From assembly GCA_003133665.1 (NCBI GenBank), contig PKYK01000071.1:1-44090 (forward strand): DNA of 44,090 nucleotides, written 5' to 3'. This document shows positions 32,902 to 41,893 of this stretch, one piece after another (positions within the stretch are counted from its first letter, which is position 1; the number at the start of each line of letters is the position of its first letter). The notes under the pieces were generated by a model, which worked only from the letters and a program-made list of their open reading frames with translations, was not told where the DNA came from and searched no databases. The DNA comes from Acidimicrobiaceae bacterium (lineage in GTDB: Bacteria > Actinomycetota > Acidimicrobiia > Acidimicrobiales > RAAP-2). The position numbers were made by a program, and so were the translations under genes.

Positions 32902-35663
32902 TGCGGATCGACTCGGTCACCGCTCACGCCTTCGGGCCCCTCGCCGGTGAGTCGCTGAACTTCGCCCCGGGGATGACCGTGATAGTCGGGGACAACGAGT
33001 CGGCGAAGACCAGTTGGCACGCGGCGATCTACGCCGCCCTGTGCGGACGGACCCGTCGCAAGGGCCGGCTCGAGGCCAGGGAGCAGGCGTTCATGGACCG
33101 CCACAAGCCCTGGGACAGCCCCGCCTGGGAGGTCTCCGGCCTGCTGACCCTCGACGACGGACGTCAGATTGAGATGCGACACGACCTCGCCGGCAACGTC
33201 GCCTGCTCGGCCACCGACCTCCAGCTCGCGCGCAACGTGTCGAATGAGATCATGGAGGACGGTTCGCCCGACGCCGCCGTGTGGCTCGGATTGGATCGCC
33301 GGTCCTTCGTGGCCACCGCGTGCATCCAGCAGGCCCAGTTGCTGGGCGTGTTGAACAAGGCTGACGGGATGCAGAAGATCCTTCAGCGCGCCAGTTCGAC
33401 GGCGGGAGTCGACGCGACCGCGGCCGAGGCCCTCGCCCGCCTCGAAACCTTTCAGAAGACCCACGTCGGGCGCGACGATGCGAGGAGTGTCCGCCCGATG
33501 CGCCGGGCCATGCTCGCGCTCGACGCGGCCAGAGCGTCGCTCTCCGCAGCTCGAAGCGATCACGCCGAGTACCTCCGAGCCGTGGAGGAAGTCGACCGCC
33601 TCCGAGGCGCTGCGACCCAGGCTCAGCGCGAACTCGCCCTCCACGAAGCCGCCGCCGCGCGCAAGCTCGCCGACGACTTCGCGGCACGTTGCGACCGCGC
33701 GGCGTTCCTGCGGGACCGTCTCGGGGAGACCCCGCCGCCGGCCCTCACCCAGACCGACGCCCTGGGCAATCAAGTTGCCCGCGCTCTCGAGACGTGGGCC
33801 AAGCGTCCCCAGCCCAGCGAACTGACCGGTCCGAGCGCGCAAGAGTTGGAGGCCCGCATCGCGGCGCTGCCCAAAGCACCGAGCGGCGACCTGACGGTCG
33901 ATGAGGACGTCCGAGCGGCGCACGACGAGTTATCTCGGCTCAAGTCGGAGCTCAAGGCCATGGCGGTGACCGCGCCGACGGCCCCCGAGAGCGCTCTCCC
34001 CGGACTCAACCAGGGCGAGCTGCTGTCGTTGGCGCAGACCCTCGAGATGGGTGCCACTACCGAGGAGTTAGCCGACACATCCGCGCTCGATGGGGCCAGC
34101 GGACGCATTGCTGGCCTCGAATCTCGAGCTCACCGGGCCCGTCTGCTCATGATCGTCGGCGGAGTCCTCGTCCTGGTGGGCGCCGCACTCGCGGCCGTGG
34201 CCTCCCCTGTTCTCGGCGCCGTGGCGCTCATTGGAGTGGGAGTGTTCGCCGCCGGGATGCTGTCGCGCAAAGACGGCGACCTCGCCGCGGCGCGCAGCGA
34301 ACACTCGCGCCTTACCATCCAGGTCGCGGCAACCAAGGAGTCGGCCAGCCGCTTCACCCGAGCCCGATCCGAGGCCAAAGCCCGCTGCACCGAACTCGGA
34401 GTACCGGCCGACCCCGCCCGCCTGCGCGCCCTGGCAACCGATGTCTCGCGAGCCGAGACGTTCGCCGAGCGCAGCCGTGACTTCGAGGAGCGAGTCCAGA
34501 ACCTGGAGACAGCTCGCGACGCAGCATTGCTGGCACTCCGCTCGGCTCTCTTGGGACGATCGGAGCCGGTTGACGACGATCCGGAGCGCGCCTACGCCCG
34601 ATACGTCAGCGCCTGTGAGGAGCGTGACGATCTCGCGGACATGGCGGCGGAGCGCCCGACCCTCGAGGAGCAGTTGGCTCAGCGCGTGCGAGCCGAGGAG
34701 ACAGCGGCCAATCAACTCAGCGCCATGGGAGCCGCCGAACGCCAAGTCCGTGAGGCGCTCGCCGCGTGCGGGCTGAGTGCCGCAACGCCCCACGAAGCGG
34801 TGGCGGAGCTCGAAGCGTGGGAGGAGCATCGCCAGAGCGACCTCGAGGCCGTCGACGCGGCTCGCTCGGGGTGGGCCGAGCTCGAATCTCTGCTGGGCGA
34901 GAGAAGCCTCAATGAGCTGAACGAGGCCTATCAGACAGTGGCCGCTGCTGCTGTCTCGCGCGCCGCGGGCTTCCTCGAGAGTGAAGTGGTGACCTTGGCG
35001 GCTGGCGATCCGGGGTCGCAGTTGGACGAGTTGCGTCGGAGAGCTGCCGAAACGGGCGAAGCCGCAGCCTCCGCCGAAGGGGCGCTCGGCGAGCGAGCCA
35101 AGGATCTGGCCAGCGTGCCGGAGGCCGAGGAGTCCGAGGTGGATGCCCTCGAGCAAGTGCGCTGGCTCCAGAGCCTCGACGCCACCCTCAACACCACGCA
35201 GCGGTTCCTCGCCGAGGCGCAGGTCCGGGTGCAACGTGATCTGGCTCCCGTCCTGGCTGCCACCCTCGACCAGTGGCTACCGACCATCACCGACGGGCGT
35301 TACACGAGCGCCATCATCGACATCAAGTCCCTCGAGGTCAAGGTCTGTGGATCTACGCGCCGCTGGCGTTCGGCCGAGCGTCTCTCCCAAGGGACGGCCG
35401 AGCAGATCTACCTCCTGCTGCGCGCCGCACTGGCGCGGCACCTCACCGCAGGCAAAGAGACCTGCCCGCTCCTCCTTGACGATGTGACCGTCCAGTCCGA
35501 CGCACGACGGACCACGGCCATCCTTGAGTTGCTCCATGAACTCTCCAAGGAGCAACAGGTCATCGTCTTCGCCCAAGAACGTGGCGTTGCCGATTGGGCT
35601 CGGGTCCACCTAGTCCCGACGTGCGATGCGTTGGTCGAACTCAAGGTCGTCGCCTCCACTTAG
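32901..35663 (+). CDS. SbcC/YhaN-like coiled-coil ATPase with variant Walker A
   Basis: The 920-aa SMC/Rad50-like protein begins with an N-terminal ATPase half whose P-loop reads GDNESAKTSWHAAIYA: alanine replaces the glycine before the lysine. I recall the same N-E-S-A-K-T-S form in a family of actinobacterial ATPases paired with phosphoesterases, so it is probably a family trait. Long coiled coils (about 190-850) are interrupted near 412-450 by two hydrophobic segments (LLMIVGGVLVLVGAALAAVA, then LGAVALIGVGVFAAGML), as in membrane-associated YhaN. The C-terminal half has the signature LSQGTAEQIYLLL near 828 and Walker B PLLLDDVTVQSD near 856. It partners with the SbcD-like gene upstream. 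The membrane segment implies action at the cell envelope. Confidence 0.85.
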   Translation: MRIDSVTAHAFGPLAGESLNFAPGMTVIVGDNESAKTSWHAAIYAALCGRTRRKGRLEAREQAFMDRHKPWDSPAWEVSGLLTLDDGRQIEMRHDLAGNVACSATDLQLARNVSNEIMEDGSPDAAVWLGLDRRSFVATACIQQAQLLGVLNKADGMQKILQRASSTAGVDATAAEALARLETFQKTHVGRDDARSVRPMRRAMLALDAARASLSAARSDHAEYLRAVEEVDRLRGAATQAQRELALHEAAAARKLADDFAARCDRAAFLRDRLGETPPPALTQTDALGNQVARALETWAKRPQPSELTGPSAQELEARIAALPKAPSGDLTVDEDVRAAHDELSRLKSELKAMAVTAPTAPESALPGLNQGELLSLAQTLEMGATTEELADTSALDGASGRIAGLESRAHRARLLMIVGGVLVLVGAALAAVASPVLGAVALIGVGVFAAGMLSRKDGDLAAARSEHSRLTIQVAATKESASRFTRARSEAKARCTELGVPADPARLRALATDVSRAETFAERSRDFEERVQNLETARDAALLALRSALLGRSEPVDDDPERAYARYVSACEERDDLADMAAERPTLEEQLAQRVRAEETAANQLSAMGAAERQVREALAACGLSAATPHEAVAELEAWEEHRQSDLEAVDAARSGWAELESLLGERSLNELNEAYQTVAAAAVSRAAGFLESEVVTLAAGDPGSQLDELRRRAAETGEAAASAEGALGERAKDLASVPEAEESEVDALEQVRWLQSLDATLNTTQRFLAEAQVRVQRDLAPVLAATLDQWLPTITDGRYTSAIIDIKSLEVKVCGSTRRWRSAERLSQGTAEQIYLLLRAALARHLTAGKETCPLLLDDVTVQSDARRTTAILELLHELSKEQQVIVFAQERGVADWARVHLVPTCDALVELKVVAST

Positions 35664-35776
35664 TGCAACCGCAAGTGCGAGCGGTTCACCGCGGTGATAG
35701 CGATTCGCTATCTCTGGCCGTCGATGTAACAGGTTCGTCGTACCGTCAGAGGCAAGTATCCATCGAGGAGATCCGC

Positions 35777-36985
35777 GTGGCCACAGCCATCAAGTACCCA
35801 GTCGCAGGTCTCGCGGGAATGCTCGTATGGGCATCCGAAGCAGCCGAGTTGGATGAACGCCCTTCGGGACTGCTTTGTGTCGGATGCGAGGAGCCGGTCA
35901 TACTCCGAAGCGGAGAGCACCGTCGAGCCCACTTCGCGCATCGTCCAGGCGCAACGTGTTCGGGCGGGGAGACCGCACTGCACCGCACCGCAATCCAAGT
36001 CATCTCCGAGGGAGTCGTGACGGCAGCTCGAGAGGGCCGCGCTTATCCCTTCAAGCTGTGCTGTGAACAGTGTGACGCGTCGAGGGAGGGCAACCTCGCG
36101 CGCGATCCGGAGTGCACGGTTGAGATCGACCGGCCACTTTCGAACGCCATCCGGCCCGACATTCTGGTTCGAGGGGGCAACGGCACGGCACGCTACGTCA
36201 TTGAGGTTGTGGTCACCCATTCGCCAGAGGACGCCGCTCTTACTGAGTACCGGACGCACGATCTCCCTGTCATCGTGGTGCGCCCGTCATGGGACACGAT
36301 GGAGAGCTTCCGGAATGGCCTGACTGAACTTGAGACGTACCATTTCACTACAGAGGGGGCTTCGCTCGATGTGTTGGGGCGGTGTCGGTTCCCTCGCCAC
36401 ATCGAACCCGAGGAGGGCGCCCTTCGCTCGTGTCCCGCATGCAAACAATCGGCCCGTCTGGTGACTCTCGAAGTCTCTGAGATGGCCTGCTGGTCCCGCA
36501 GTTGCACTCGACATGTCCGCGTGCTCGACACCTACGCTCTTCTCGACGAAGAGCGTGTTCTCATCGCGGCGGGTGCTAGCGATCTCCACTCCTCGTCGAC
36601 AATCGCCAAGGAACTTGGTGTTCGTCTGGAGATGAGAAACTCCAAGACGGCCGGCACGAGATACCTTGCCAACATCTGCGAGTGCGGAGCGCTCTGCGGT
36701 GACAATTTTGCCTACGGTGGCTTCGGCGGCCAGGAATGCACACCGATCATCGGTGAGGGGGTGCACCGCTACGTGGTGTGTACCGCGGGACACTGGACTG
36801 CGGTCTCAGCGCGCCACTGGCCCGATGGCATCAACCTCGGGCGCACAATGCGGGGCCAGGGACTCACCGGTGAAGTGTCGGGGGTTCTCGAAGTGCCGCG
36901 CAACGAGGCGTCAGTATCTGTCACAAGTGCAGAGATCAAGGACATCGCGAGGATGATGGCAGGCGTCATTCGTCCTCGTCGCTGA
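35777..36985 (+). CDS. CoiA-like competence/nuclease family protein
   Basis: The start is GTG at 35777 with AGGAG six bases upstream, giving 402 aa; an upstream frame is open but runs through the SbcC-like gene. It has the CoiA N-terminal arrangement: GLLCVGCEEPVILRSG with C34 and C37, then HRRAHFAH with H52 and H55, then ETALHRTA with H69. A nuclease-like core follows (IRPDILVRGGNGTARYVIEV, then VVTHSPEDA), giving D...E-V-V in place of E-x-K. More cysteine pairs follow (RSCPACKQ, CWSRSC, ICECGALCGD), pointing to further zinc sites. CoiA proteins process DNA in competence; here it ends four bases from the convergent helicase gene. Catalysis is uncertain because the canonical lysine is missing. 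Confidence 0.75.
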   Translation: MATAIKYPVAGLAGMLVWASEAAELDERPSGLLCVGCEEPVILRSGEHRRAHFAHRPGATCSGGETALHRTAIQVISEGVVTAAREGRAYPFKLCCEQCDASREGNLARDPECTVEIDRPLSNAIRPDILVRGGNGTARYVIEVVVTHSPEDAALTEYRTHDLPVIVVRPSWDTMESFRNGLTELETYHFTTEGASLDVLGRCRFPRHIEPEEGALRSCPACKQSARLVTLEVSEMACWSRSCTRHVRVLDTYALLDEERVLIAAGASDLHSSSTIAKELGVRLEMRNSKTAGTRYLANICECGALCGDNFAYGGFGGQECTPIIGEGVHRYVVCTAGHWTAVSARHWPDGINLGRTMRGQGLTGEVSGVLEVPRNEASVSVTSAEIKDIARMMAGVIRPRR

Positions 36986-36989
36986 CTGT

Positions 36990-39926
36990 TCACAGCAAAT
37001 TCTCGGAGATGATTGCCAGTACTGAGTCCCCGTACTTCTCAACTTTGACGGGGCCAAAGCCTTTGACCCATCGGAGTTCGGAAGTAGTTTGTGGCAACGT
37101 CTCGCAAAGCTCGTCAAGAGTGGTGTCGTAGAACACGACGAACGCGGGAGCGCCCTCGGCTAAAGCCTGTTCGCGGCGCCACTTCTTCAATGCATCACGA
37201 AGGTCCGGGGTGGCGCTCATTGGTCCATTCTGTTTGTGCTCGACCGTTTGCGCCGCCACGGCCCCGTCGTCAGGGGCCAGCGTCCTATAACTTCCCAACA
37301 CCGTCACCCGCTCCCCAAACTCGACGGTGATCTTGTTGGGGCCAAGGGCCACAACTGCACCGAAGCCGTTGACCTCGCCGACAATGCAGTCGTAGCCACT
37401 CCACCGGAAGCGCAGCCCGACAGATGCTTTGACAACGGGCGGTCGACTTGATGGTCGAGGCAACGAGCGACCACTCCCTCGTGATGCCTTCACTGGAGCT
37501 GTCAATGGCGCTGGCTTCCGAGTGATGGTCGATGAGATCGGCACCGACGGCTGGCTCTGGGGAGCATCCATCTCGGAGAGGAAGATCGACGGTGTCGAGG
37601 GCTCCGCCGTGATGAGAAGTGACTCTTGGCAACGAGTAATCGCAACGTGGAATACGCGACGTTCCTCCTCAAGGTCACTGCTTAGACGGTGCGGGAAGAC
37701 ATCTTCACTTGCGTCGTAGACGATGACGTGAGGCCACTCAAGCCCCTTCACCTTGTGGACCGAGGAAAGGGCTACGCCTTCGGCGTCCTGAGTCATCAAC
37801 AGCATCTGGCGCATCCATGTCTCGAAGGTGGTGGCCTCGGGGTGAAGCCGAGCCAGGGCCATGAGGCTGCGAACTCCATCGGAGTTGGCAGCCCTGACGC
37901 CCGCAGAACGCCCTTCATCAAGGCTTGCGAGTACCGCGCCCAGTCCAATCCTCCCGTTCAGCAGGGTGAGGGCCGAAGCGGTTGTACCGATCTTCACCTC
38001 CGACTGGAGCCTCTTGAGATCTTCAAAGAAGCCCCCAACCTTGGTCGCTGCGGGTTCCTGCAGCTGTTCGTGCATCGCGCGAAGTTGGTCGAGCGAACGC
38101 TGTTTGCCAAGCCACTTCATGATTTCGGGATGAATGCCTCGACCTGGTCGCCTGGCGGCAAGAATGAGATCATTGCTCGAGAAAGACTCCGGCTTCGTGG
38201 CCAGCCGCAGCCAGGCCAGAACCGCATCGATGCCGGAGCCCCCCAGCAGATTTTCACTGTCCCGGAGGTTTACCGGGACTCCCGCCATCTGGAGGGCTAC
38301 CAGCGGGGGCAGGAGTCCTACGTTCACCCGAGAGAGGACAGTGATGTCGCTCGGATGCGCCCCACTGGAAAGCAGCGACTTGACGTGATCGACCACAGCG
38401 TCGGCTTGGTCCTCCGTCTTCTCGACGACAAGAGACTTTGGGTCCCTGACATTCAGCGGACCTGGCCGGATCTGTTTGCGGACTCGAAAATGGTTCCGCG
38501 AAAGAAGGTTGGTGGTGGCGACCACCACTGGGGCCGGACAGCGGTAGTTGACCACCAGAGCGTGGTGGACCGCTTGGGGAACGTGGTCGCTGAAGTCGAC
38601 GAGCCACTCCGGTGATGCACCGTTGAATCCGTAAATCGTTTGGTCGTCGTCGCCGACGGCGAAGACCGAGAGAGTCGGACCGGCGAGCAAACGCAGGAGC
38701 AACATGTGGGCAGGAGTGAGGTCCTGGAACTCGTCGACCAAGAGGACCTCGGTCTTTCGCTCCGCGGCGAGTCGGACACGCGGTTCGCGGAGCAGACGTT
38801 CAACTGAGAGAAGGACGATTTCGTTGAAGTCGGCGAGGCTGTTCTCCCTGAGATGGGCCCGGAAGAGCGGATAGAACTCAGCGAACCCTTCAACGTCACC
38901 TCCATAGGCCGCCTCAACATCGTCGGGTGACTCGAGTCCCAGACGGGCTTGAGTCAGCGCGCTCATCCACGGACCGACTGGATCGACGTTGGTCCTGCGG
39001 GGGAATTTCACGAGCTGGGAGATGATGCCACGCACGTCTGTCTCGGAGATCAGTCGTCGTGGGTCATCGGATTCGAGAAAACCTCGAGTTCCGTTGACGA
39101 CGGCGAGAACAAGTGAATCGATCGTGCGGATTTCAAGATCGGCCAGATCGCTGGTACGTGCGCGCATCTCCTCCTCGGCCCTCTTGTTGTAAGCCATCAA
39201 GACAATTGCCCCCGTAGGTACACCACTGCCGACGAGATGACGCACACGTTCAGTAAGAACCCTCGTCTTGCCCGAACCCGCAGGGGCGATGATTCGCGCT
39301 CGGATCGTAGGGTCGCCCACGGCAGCCAACTGGTCAGGCGCAAGATCACCGGTCACGGCACGGTTTCGAACGGGAGACAATGCGCCTTGACGAATCGCCA
39401 GTCGGGGTATAACCAAGCGCTCGCCAACACGCGCGTCGTGGTCGTCCCACAGGTAGAGAGGACCACCGTCACACCACGCCAAAGTCCCATCCGGTAAGCA
39501 GATCTCAGCGGTGGGATCGTTGACACTCGTGGCTCCCAACTCCATGGCTCTAGCGACAAGTGGAAACACCACCTCTTGCGACCCTCGGGCTTCGACGCTG
39601 TTCATCGTGGCAAGCCGCCAAATCGCCTCCGAGATGAAGTCGAAATTGGGGGGAACTTCCCAGACGTCATCCTCGTTCACGCCAAATGGAGGTCTCGCCA
39701 TTCCCTTAGGTATCTCCACCACGAGGCGACTTCGCGTGAGATAGGCGTTGCGCATTGTCTCGAGTGTGCGCGACGCCAGGAGCGACTGGTCATTTAGGAC
39801 AAGGTGTGGGCAATCTGACCAAGGTGGCGGAGTAGGTGACCCTGAATCAATCAGAACAGAACGGCCAAGGGCGTCTGGTCCCGCAAGTTGCGACCAGCGT
39901 TCATTTGGGAGGTCGACCGAAGACAT
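36990..39926 (-). CDS. UvrD/Rep-type helicase with C-terminal HRDC domain
   Basis: The 978-aa superfamily 1A helicase has an unusual N-terminal region of about 200 residues, then motif I APAGSGKT (214-221), motif Ia LMAYNKRAEEEM, motif II VDEFQD (about 397-402), motif III VGDDDQTIYGFNG, motif IV NYRCP, motif V LSSVHKVKGLEW and motif VI VFHVAITR. A proline/serine-rich linker leads to a beta-rich segment (FRWSGYDCIVGEVNGFGAVV) and a terminal HRDC domain (LRDALKKWRREQALAEGAPA, then LPQTTSELRWVKGFGPVK). Its ATG overlaps the TGA of the upstream EEP nuclease gene, so helicase and nuclease are made together. It should unwind DNA 3' to 5'. The N-terminal extension is not one I recognise. Confidence 0.9.
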   Translation of the reverse strand: MSSVDLPNERWSQLAGPDALGRSVLIDSGSPTPPPWSDCPHLVLNDQSLLASRTLETMRNAYLTRSRLVVEIPKGMARPPFGVNEDDVWEVPPNFDFISEAIWRLATMNSVEARGSQEVVFPLVARAMELGATSVNDPTAEICLPDGTLAWCDGGPLYLWDDHDARVGERLVIPRLAIRQGALSPVRNRAVTGDLAPDQLAAVGDPTIRARIIAPAGSGKTRVLTERVRHLVGSGVPTGAIVLMAYNKRAEEEMRARTSDLADLEIRTIDSLVLAVVNGTRGFLESDDPRRLISETDVRGIISQLVKFPRRTNVDPVGPWMSALTQARLGLESPDDVEAAYGGDVEGFAEFYPLFRAHLRENSLADFNEIVLLSVERLLREPRVRLAAERKTEVLLVDEFQDLTPAHMLLLRLLAGPTLSVFAVGDDDQTIYGFNGASPEWLVDFSDHVPQAVHHALVVNYRCPAPVVVATTNLLSRNHFRVRKQIRPGPLNVRDPKSLVVEKTEDQADAVVDHVKSLLSSGAHPSDITVLSRVNVGLLPPLVALQMAGVPVNLRDSENLLGGSGIDAVLAWLRLATKPESFSSNDLILAARRPGRGIHPEIMKWLGKQRSLDQLRAMHEQLQEPAATKVGGFFEDLKRLQSEVKIGTTASALTLLNGRIGLGAVLASLDEGRSAGVRAANSDGVRSLMALARLHPEATTFETWMRQMLLMTQDAEGVALSSVHKVKGLEWPHVIVYDASEDVFPHRLSSDLEEERRVFHVAITRCQESLLITAEPSTPSIFLSEMDAPQSQPSVPISSTITRKPAPLTAPVKASRGSGRSLPRPSSRPPVVKASVGLRFRWSGYDCIVGEVNGFGAVVALGPNKITVEFGERVTVLGSYRTLAPDDGAVAAQTVEHKQNGPMSATPDLRDALKKWRREQALAEGAPAFVVFYDTTLDELCETLPQTTSELRWVKGFGPVKVEKYGDSVLAIISENLL

Positions 39927-40654
39927 CACTCGTTGTCAGAGCGGAACTCGACGGCAACGCCACAGTGGTCACTCATCGCCTCTCCCTCCTTGTTCTCGCG
40001 TTGCCAGACTTGTGCAGGCTGCGCCTGCTCAGAGAGGGCTTGTGATACTGCAATGTGGTCAATCAGCCCAAACTCTACGTGTTGCACTGGGCCGGTGAGC
40101 TCGAAGGCAGTGAGGGCGACCAGGTCTTGGTCGGCGAGCACACTGCGAACGGCATCCTTGTCATCACCTCTGCCGTAGTAGTGGGGGCCACCGAGGTTCA
40201 CGTTGAAGTCGCCAGCAACGCAGGCCGATATACATTCGTGCCAACGGAGCATGGACTTCCAGTCCTCGGACTGACTCGTGAACTCTTCGGCAACCGAGCG
40301 ACCGACGTCTTGGTACCAAGGAAGCACCGTACCGAAGACAAGAAGATTACCGAGCGGCGTGACGATGACTCCAGCGCTCGTGCGAACCGGGTCGTGGCTG
40401 GGGACAAGTGTGTCGACGATCGGCAGTCGAGACCAGATCGTGACCCAGCGGCTTCCTTCCCGCACGGCTCGGGCTTCTCGTGGGCGGCTGCTCGAAGAGA
40501 CGGAGTGCCACTCGCCCGCAGTAGGCGGCCGAAGATCGTCGTGAGTCTCGGTGAGAACCCAAATGTCCGCATCGACTAATGCCATCTGTTCGAGGATTCT
40601 GGTGTTCTTGGAGGGACTGACTCCGTAAGCAACATTCCAGGTGGCGATCTTCAT
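39926..40654 (-). CDS. Endonuclease/exonuclease/phosphatase (EEP) family protein
   Basis: The 242-aa protein starts at ATG 40654 (a TTG at 40684 is possible). It has the EEP metal-site set: IATWNVAYG with N7, LTETHDD with E36, GDFNVNLGG, GLIDHIAVS and MSDHCGVAV. These are the residues of ExoIII/DNase I-like enzymes. It is much smaller than ExoIII and lacks the DNA-binding inserts, so the substrate could be DNA, RNA or a phosphodiester. The close coupling (TGATG) to a UvrD-HRDC helicase is the strongest hint: the pair could act like a small helicase-nuclease complex. Confidence 0.85.
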   Translation of the reverse strand: MKIATWNVAYGVSPSKNTRILEQMALVDADIWVLTETHDDLRPPTAGEWHSVSSSSRPREARAVREGSRWVTIWSRLPIVDTLVPSHDPVRTSAGVIVTPLGNLLVFGTVLPWYQDVGRSVAEEFTSQSEDWKSMLRWHECISACVAGDFNVNLGGPHYYGRGDDKDAVRSVLADQDLVALTAFELTGPVQHVEFGLIDHIAVSQALSEQAQPAQVWQRENKEGEAMSDHCGVAVEFRSDNE

Positions 40655-41008
40655 GAAGTGCATCGTTACATACGGGTGCGACAATCACAGGGCCTGCGAC
40701 TTCTTGTCCAGTGCGCGGGGATTCACGCCCAGAACAGAGCGGTCGGATTTCATGATCCCTGTAGTCACATCTCGAAGGAAGCACCTCCGTAGGCAATCAT
40801 CAAGGTGAGAATGCTCCCGACAGGGGGCTGGGGGTGTCCCTCCCACTGGCAGCACCCTCAAGAGGCGTCGCGGCATGTCCCACCCGCCAATTCGAATCTT
40901 GATAGAACCCCCGGGGCGCCCCTACGTTCCTGCCAACCTTCGCCTCAAGCACTTACCTCTCTGAGGTTCTCTGGGGCGTTCGTGACAGTCATCGAGCACA
41001 CTGGACTG

Positions 41009-41857
41009 ATGACGCTTGTCCCTCCTCAGAAGAACGAAGCAGAGCAAGAGGCTGCGTGGATTGTGGCTACTGTTCTTGACGGCGTTCCCTGTCGGCGTGA
41101 CAACTTGGCATCCCCCTCGAAGACGCACGACTTCGATGTGACCCTTCCGTCGGGAAAGGTCATCGCCCTCGAGGTGACCTCGAGCGTGATAGCGGAGGTT
41201 GCAGCATTTTGGCGAGACTTGAACAGGCGCCCGATAGACACCACGGGTCTTCAGTGGCACTGGTCCATCCAGGTGTCCCAGCCACGCGTCGACGTCTCTA
41301 CTCCGCGGGTAAAGCAACTACAGAAGAGCCTTGCCGCTCAACTCCTAATCCTTGAACCTCATCTTGGCGGCAACGTCATCGACGCCATGGTCGACTTTGT
41401 AGATCCCATCGACGCCGTAGCCAACGCAGTCCAAGCGCTTCGCGCAATGGGAGTTCAGGTTGCCAACCCGCTCCCGCGCAGGCAAACGGAGCCAGCCCAG
41501 GTCGCCGTCGGCACTGGCGGCTTCATTCGGTCGACGGAGCTAACCGAACTCGTCGAGCGGGCGGTGCACGACAACTTGGAGAAGCTAGCTAGTGCACAAG
41601 CAGACGATAGACACCTGTTCCTGTGGATTACCCCTTCAGACTTGGGCAACAGTGCGAAGCTCGCCCTCCAACAGCTTCCGGATGAACGTCCGCGAATTGA
41701 TTGCGCCGTCTCAGTCGTATGGGTCGCGCTCTGGTCACCCAACTTCAACTCGGAGATCCAATCCATGCGGCTTTGGTCGGTGTCAGTCGCTCACGGTTGG
41801 CAGGACCACGGCTCACCTTTAGTTAGGTCATACGCGAACCGGCTCATCAACGAGTGA
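41009..41857 (+). CDS. Hypothetical DxD...ExT protein (degenerate nuclease-like)
   Basis: The protein has 282 residues from ATG 41009; GTG at 40982 is a possible alternative, and neither has a good ribosome site. The N-terminal 60 residues contain SKTHDFDVTL with D41/D43 and ALEVTSSV with E55: the strand order of a PD-(D/E)XK core, but with threonine where lysine is expected. The remainder is mixed alpha/beta with GTGGFIRSTELTELVERAV and RHLFLWITPSDLGNSAKLAL. I do not recognise a family. It is divergent from the EEP/helicase operon and the last cargo gene before the integrase. It could be a nuclease variant of a defence system, or an unrelated protein. Confidence 0.6.
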   Translation: MTLVPPQKNEAEQEAAWIVATVLDGVPCRRDNLASPSKTHDFDVTLPSGKVIALEVTSSVIAEVAAFWRDLNRRPIDTTGLQWHWSIQVSQPRVDVSTPRVKQLQKSLAAQLLILEPHLGGNVIDAMVDFVDPIDAVANAVQALRAMGVQVANPLPRRQTEPAQVAVGTGGFIRSTELTELVERAVHDNLEKLASAQADDRHLFLWITPSDLGNSAKLALQQLPDERPRIDCAVSVVWVALWSPNFNSEIQSMRLWSVSVAHGWQDHGSPLVRSYANRLINE

Positions 41858-41893
41858 CCACTAATCGCACTCAACGCCGCCGCCGCGGTCTCG

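Noticed and set aside
32745..33923. 392-codon minus-strand frame across the SbcD/SbcC-like junction
   Set aside because: It spans the boundary of two coupled, motif-rich genes on the other strand.
34068..35234. Long minus-strand open frame of 388 codons opposite the SbcC-like gene
   Set aside because: The plus-strand frame has all ATPase motifs; long antisense frames are normal in high-GC coding sequence, and this one has no ribosome site or known domain.
37689..38615. 308-codon plus-strand frame opposite the UvrD helicase
   Set aside because: It is antisense to helicase motifs II-V; no ribosome site, no domain.
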